Notes under the pieces: model-generated | Databases searched by the model: none | Seen by the model: only the letters and a program-made list of their open reading frames with translations | Told to the model about the DNA's origin: nothing | Program-made: the position numbers and the translations under genes | In this document: positions 60,746 to 64,000 of the stretch, piece by piece | How positions within the stretch are numbered: position 1 is the stretch's first letter | How the letters are laid out: each line of letters starts with the position of its first letter | Assembly (NCBI RefSeq): GCF_025502585.1 | Contig: NZ_CP106679.1 | Location: 186,001 to 250,000, forward strand | DNA: 64,000 nucleotides | Reading direction: 5' to 3' | From: Reichenbachiella agarivorans | GTDB lineage: Bacteria > Bacteroidota > Bacteroidia > Cytophagales > Cyclobacteriaceae

Positions 60746-61300
60746 ATGCAACTCTTATTCATTATCACCTGTCTGTTTTTCAAAAGCCTTGCCATTGACT
60801 TAATTCCTACTCAAGTCACAGAAAACATCTCTATGCCCATCCCATCAGGGTTTCGTCCCATGACCGATGACGAGATCGTATCCAAATACTTTACCACCAA
60901 AAGACCTCTTGCACTCTACACTGACAATAGCCTCATGATCGATCTAGGTGTCAACAAATCCGTCACTGAATGGAACGAAAAAGACATCGAGATCATGGCA
61001 AGCTTCCAAAAGTCGAATGTTTTTAGTTTGTATGATGATGTCAAAATCATTTCTGAAGGCAGCAGAGAGGTAAATGGGCGCAAACATGTCTACATGGAGT
61101 TTGTCTCTACGGTCAAACCAGATGAAAAGTCCTTCAGGCAAGATGCTCCTATCCAAAAATACACACTCATCCAATATGTGATTGTCGGTCGACATGCATT
61201 AGTATTCAACTTCACATGCCCTTCGCAGTTGCAGAGTGAATGGCAAACTACCTCTCACCAAATCATGGAAGGCATCCACATCAAAGGCAAATTGAAATGA
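60746..61300 (+). CDS. Secreted protein of unknown function
   Basis: 184 residues with signal peptide (QLLFIITCLFFKSLAIDL). The mature protein is a compact alpha/beta domain: NISMPIPSGFRPMTDDEIVSKY, NVFSLYDDVKIISEGSREVNGRKHVYMEF, and RHALVFNFTCPSQLQSEW. The pattern of 'P.gf' start and '..f.c' end resembles small periplasmic proteins seen in Bacteroidota, but no named family is certain. It overlaps tadA by ATGA. Confidence 0.75.
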   Translation: MQLLFIITCLFFKSLAIDLIPTQVTENISMPIPSGFRPMTDDEIVSKYFTTKRPLALYTDNSLMIDLGVNKSVTEWNEKDIEIMASFQKSNVFSLYDDVKIISEGSREVNGRKHVYMEFVSTVKPDEKSFRQDAPIQKYTLIQYVIVGRHALVFNFTCPSQLQSEWQTTSHQIMEGIHIKGKLK

Positions 61301-61746
61301 TCCCTGGACTACACAGTGATGAAGCCTTTATGAAGGAAGCACTCAAGCAAGCACAGTATGCATTTGAAGAAGGAGAAGTGCCCGTGGGTGCAGTAGTGGT
61401 CTGTGATAACAAAATCATCGCCAGAGCCTACAACCAAACCGAGCGACTCAATGATGTCACTGCCCATGCTGAGATGCTTGCAATCACCTCGGCGGCCAAT
61501 TACCTAGGAGCTAAATACCTAACCAATTGCAAACTCTACGTCACGCTAGAGCCATGTACCATGTGTGCAGGTGCTACTTATTGGTCTCAGCTAGACGAGA
61601 TAATCTACGGAGCACATGATGAAAAACGAGGCTTTAGCAAACACAACGCTCAAATCCTCCATCCCAAAGCCAAACTCAAAGGAGGAGTCCTAGAACAGGA
61701 ATGTGGACAACTAATTACATCTTTCTTTTCTGATCTTCGTAAGTAA
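61297..61746 (+). CDS. tadA: tRNA adenosine(34) deaminase TadA (nucleoside deaminase)
   Basis: 149 residues from ATG 61297, which overlaps the preceding stop (ATGA). Zinc-dependent deaminase: VTAHAEMLAI (His and proton-shuttling Glu) and EPCTMCAGA (two Cys ligands). The N-terminal FMKEALKQAQYAFEEGEVPVGAVVV block is TadA-like. It converts adenosine to inosine in tRNA-Arg(ACG). Related guanine deaminases look similar, but the short length and these blocks favour TadA. Confidence 0.9.
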   Translation: MIPGLHSDEAFMKEALKQAQYAFEEGEVPVGAVVVCDNKIIARAYNQTERLNDVTAHAEMLAITSAANYLGAKYLTNCKLYVTLEPCTMCAGATYWSQLDEIIYGAHDEKRGFSKHNAQILHPKAKLKGGVLEQECGQLITSFFSDLRK

Positions 61747-61860
61747 CAACCAGAAACAATCGATTGACAAGAGAGAATGATGATCATTTTTTCTTTCTTT
61801 CTGTCAAAGAAATTCTACTTTTACGAGTAATTATTTTTAACACCATAAAACGACAATATC

Positions 61861-62463
61861 ATGGCATTCGAATTACCATCTTTACCATACGCACACGATG
61901 CACTAGCACCTAGCATCGACAAACAAACCATGGAAATCCACCATGGAAAACACCACAACGCATACGTAACCAACCTCAATGCTGCTATTGCTGGCACAGA
62001 GATGGAAGGAAAATCTCTAGAAGATTTGATGAAGAATCACTGTGACAACACCGCTGTCAGAAACAATGGCGGAGGTCACTTTAACCATTCTCTATTTTGG
62101 ACAGTAATGAGTCCTGACGGTGGCGGAAACCCAACTGGAGACATAGCAGCAGCTATCGATTCAGCATTTGGTTCTTATGACAACTTCAAAACTGAATTTG
62201 CCAAAGCTGGCGCCACAAGATTCGGTTCTGGATGGGCTTGGTTGTGTGTCAAAGGTGGTAAATTAGAGATTTGCTCTACTGCCAACCAAGACAATCCATT
62301 GATGCCTCAGGCAGGCTGCGAAGGTACTCCTATCCTCGGATTGGATGTATGGGAGCACGCTTACTACTTGAACTATCAAAACAGACGTCCTGATTACATC
62401 ACCGCATTCTTCAATGTGATCAATTGGACAGAAGTAAACAAAAGATTCGCAGCTGCTAAATAA
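61861..62463 (+). CDS. sodA: Superoxide dismutase, Fe/Mn family (Mn-type residues)
   Basis: 200 residues. Metal ligands: His in [10 protein letters not shown], His in [10 protein letters not shown], Asp and His in [19 protein letters not shown] and [10 protein letters not shown], with Gln where Fe enzymes usually have a different residue, match the Mn-type pattern; dual metal use is possible. Cytosolic, no signal peptide. A good terminator follows at 62486. Confidence 0.95.
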   Translation: MAFELPSLPYAHDALAPSIDKQTMEIHHGKHHNAYVTNLNAAIAGTEMEGKSLEDLMKNHCDNTAVRNNGGGHFNHSLFWTVMSPDGGGNPTGDIAAAIDSAFGSYDNFKTEFAKAGATRFGSGWAWLCVKGGKLEICSTANQDNPLMPQAGCEGTPILGLDVWEHAYYLNYQNRRPDYITAFFNVINWTEVNKRFAAAK

Positions 62464-62485
62464 TTTTAGCCAATTAGCTGACACC

Positions 62486-62524
62486 AAAAGCCTTGTATGG
62501 AACTCCATGCAAGGCTTTTTTGTT
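62486..62524 (+). terminator. Terminator after sodA
   Basis: AAAAGCCTTGTATGG (62486-62500) pairs with CCATGCAAGGCTTTT (62505-62519) with one wobble, 4-nt loop, followed by TTGTTT. It separates sodA from egtB. Confidence 0.85.
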
Positions 62525-62532
62525 TAACTTGA

Positions 62533-63906
62533 ATGCTAAACGGAGACGTCAAAAAAGAACCGAAACTAGGGTTTTACCGTTATCTACATTTAAAAATATC
62601 CAAAAACCTAAATACTCCGACTATTCAAGCCATCAACTCCACATTAGCAGAAGATAGTTCTCTTTCCTCACTCAAAGCGAAATATCTACAAATCAGAGCT
62701 CAATCCGAAAAAATATGCGCTCCACTCCAAGCCGAAGACTATGTCGTGCAACCTATTGTGGACGTCAGTCCTCCCAAATGGCATCTAGGTCATACGACTT
62801 GGTTCTTTGAGAAAATGCTACTTGAACCGTTCTGCAAGAACTACAAAGTTTTCCATGCCGAATATGATTATGTATTCAACAGCTACTATGAGAGTATTGG
62901 CAAGCGAGTCTTGCGCACCAACAGAGGCAATCTCAGCAGACCCTCTGTATCAGATGTGTACAAGTACAGAGCTCACATTGACCAGCAGATGTCACAGTAC
63001 TTGACAAATCAAAAATTAACTAGTGATGAAATCAACATTCTGGAAATCGGTCTCCAGCACGAGCAACAACATCAAGAACTATTGCTCTACGACATCAAAT
63101 ATATCCTCGGTACCAACCCACTGTTTCCTGCCTATCAAAACAAATTGACCCTAACTGAAGCTACTACAACGAGACCTCTTGGATTCCTCAAAGTAGCAGC
63201 GGGCAACTACAAAATTGGTCACCAGCGTGAAGGTTTTAGTTTTGACAATGAGCACGGTGTGCATCAAGTGTACCTACATGATTATCAAATCGCAGATAGA
63301 CTGATCACCAACCAAGAATATTTAGAGTTCATCACAGATGGCGGCTATGAAAACTTTAGATTTTGGTACTCCGAAGCTTGGGAGTGGGTCAAGAACGAAC
63401 AAAAGAAAGCACCTTTCCATTGGCATCTGATCGATGGGACATGGCATCACTACACGATGAATGGTCTAGAACCGATCAATCCTACCGAACCTGTGAGCCA
63501 TGTGAGTCAGTTCGAAGCAAGTGCCTTTGCCAACTGGAAAGGTATGCGTTTACCAACCGAGTTTGAATGGGAAGTAGCCTGCCAAACTCATCAGCCCGAT
63601 ATTCCGAAAAGCGCCAATTTTGTAGAAGAAGGGTATTACCGCCCCAGAGTCGCGAGTGAAGGCAATTTTCAATTCTACGGAGATCTCTGGGAATGGACTA
63701 ACTCTGCCTACCTGCCCTACCCATATTATAAAACAGCAGAAGGTGCATTGGGAGAGTACAATGGCAAATTCATGATTAATCAGATGGTACTACGAGGAGG
63801 CTCCTTTGCCACTCCTCTAGATCACATCAGACCCACGTATAGAAATTTTTTTCATCCACACTTAAACTGGCATTTCACAGGAATTCGCCTCGCAAAGCAT
63901 GATTGA
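62533..63906 (+). CDS. egtB: Ergothioneine biosynthesis sulfoxide synthase EgtB
   Basis: 457 residues. N-terminal DinB-like helical domain with the iron-binding PKWHLGHTTWFFE (H84/H87) and HEQQHQELLLYD (H174, H178) and a C-terminal FGE-sulfatase domain (LPTEFEWEVACQ, GDLWEWTNSAY, VLRGGSFATP, FTGIRLAKH). EgtB joins trimethylhistidine (hercynine) with a thiol donor by an iron-dependent oxidation. The next gene, egtD, overlaps it by 8 nt, giving the two core steps of ergothioneine synthesis in one transcript. The donor (cysteine or gamma-glutamylcysteine) cannot be told from the sequence. Confidence 0.94.
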   Translation: MLNGDVKKEPKLGFYRYLHLKISKNLNTPTIQAINSTLAEDSSLSSLKAKYLQIRAQSEKICAPLQAEDYVVQPIVDVSPPKWHLGHTTWFFEKMLLEPFCKNYKVFHAEYDYVFNSYYESIGKRVLRTNRGNLSRPSVSDVYKYRAHIDQQMSQYLTNQKLTSDEINILEIGLQHEQQHQELLLYDIKYILGTNPLFPAYQNKLTLTEATTTRPLGFLKVAAGNYKIGHQREGFSFDNEHGVHQVYLHDYQIADRLITNQEYLEFITDGGYENFRFWYSEAWEWVKNEQKKAPFHWHLIDGTWHHYTMNGLEPINPTEPVSHVSQFEASAFANWKGMRLPTEFEWEVACQTHQPDIPKSANFVEEGYYRPRVASEGNFQFYGDLWEWTNSAYLPYPYYKTAEGALGEYNGKFMINQMVLRGGSFATPLDHIRPTYRNFFHPHLNWHFTGIRLAKHD

Positions 63907-64000
63907 AACACTTGAAAATACCACGATCACAAGCAAAAAAGCAGTCTTCCTCAAAGAGGTTCTGACGGGATTGAACAGTGTCCCAAAAACTTTACCTTCC
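63899..64000 (+). CDS. egtD: Histidine N-methyltransferase EgtD, 3' partial
   Basis: Only the first 34 residues are in the window, starting at ATG 63899 inside the end of egtB (8-nt overlap). The segment FLKEVLTGLNSVPKTLPS matches the conserved N-terminal helix and 'GLxxxPKtLPxk' block of EgtD, the SAM-dependent enzyme that trimethylates histidine to hercynine. The assignment rests on this block and on the egtB neighbour. Confidence 0.85.
   Translation, partial: MIETLENTTITSKKAVFLKEVLTGLNSVPKTLPS

Overview
The window reads as ordinary chromosome of a marine Bacteroidota member, most likely order Cytophagales (Reichenbachiella/Flammeovirgaceae-like). The grounds are gldA-gldF-gldG gliding genes, a PorP/SprF protein beside a giant protein with a type B (gliding-motility-type) C-terminal sorting domain, a dialkylresorcinol/flexirubin-type cluster, Bat proteins, and promoters of the Bacteroidota form TTG-N19-23-TAnnTTTG. 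No phage, insertion sequence, CRISPR array or restriction system was seen. The organism assignment is inference from gene content.

Layout. 1-7.5 kb: a 5'-truncated SDR with a Cys4 motif, a GNAT-like protein, a charge-segregated protein, a secreted Ig/cadherin-like protein, and a two-gene batB-batC unit. 7.6-16.4 kb: a Nudix hydrolase, a small secreted protein, a 1,732-residue type B CTD protein, then divergently PorP/SprF and an HTTM membrane protein. 16.5-25.2 kb: housekeeping (Ste24-like protease, gpsA, plsB-like acyltransferase, rpe, glnS, SDR, dnaN). 25.4-29.7 kb: a tight gldA-gldF-gldG-DUF4340 operon. 29.8-31.9 kb: purine nucleoside phosphorylase and a FGE-sulfatase-domain protein.

31.9-38.4 kb is a stress and regulation neighbourhood: a ferritin-like helical protein, YtxH, Dps, a coiled-coil lipoprotein, an operon of receiver protein, NtrC-type sigma-54 activator and PAS histidine kinase, and an lmo0937-family 50-residue membrane protein. 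Two of these genes, the lipoprotein and the lmo0937 gene, carry the same -24/-12-like element (TTGGCAC-N4-TTTTC), which suggests one sigma-54 regulon.

38.7-50.8 kb is the most distinctive region. A minus-strand operon encodes a secreted protein, DarA, DarB, an unknown protein, a BtrH-like acyltransferase, an ABC-2 exporter pair, an acyl carrier protein, a complete ketosynthase and a ketosynthase-like partner that has lost all three catalytic residues (a chain-length-factor-type KS beta). Divergently transcribed are a flavin-dependent halogenase-like enzyme with an intact WxWxIP motif and two alpha/beta hydrolases. Tyrosine ammonia-lyase, ketoreductase, dehydratase and MMPL-exporter genes of complete flexirubin clusters are absent here, so the pathway is either split or makes a simpler halogenated dialkylresorcinol-type product.

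51-64 kb: an MFS transporter, a Gpt2-like acyltransferase and an ArsC-like protein; four tRNA genes (Ser-GCT, Arg-TCT, Pro-TGG, Pro-GGG) with a decayed tRNA-Arg copy; a membrane glycosyltransferase; a DUF2721 / receiver / Omp85-like / aspS group, whose Omp85-like gene has a perfect 17-bp inverted repeat inside its signal-peptide coding region; tadA; a Mn-type superoxide dismutase; and egtB overlapping the start of egtD, cut by the right edge.
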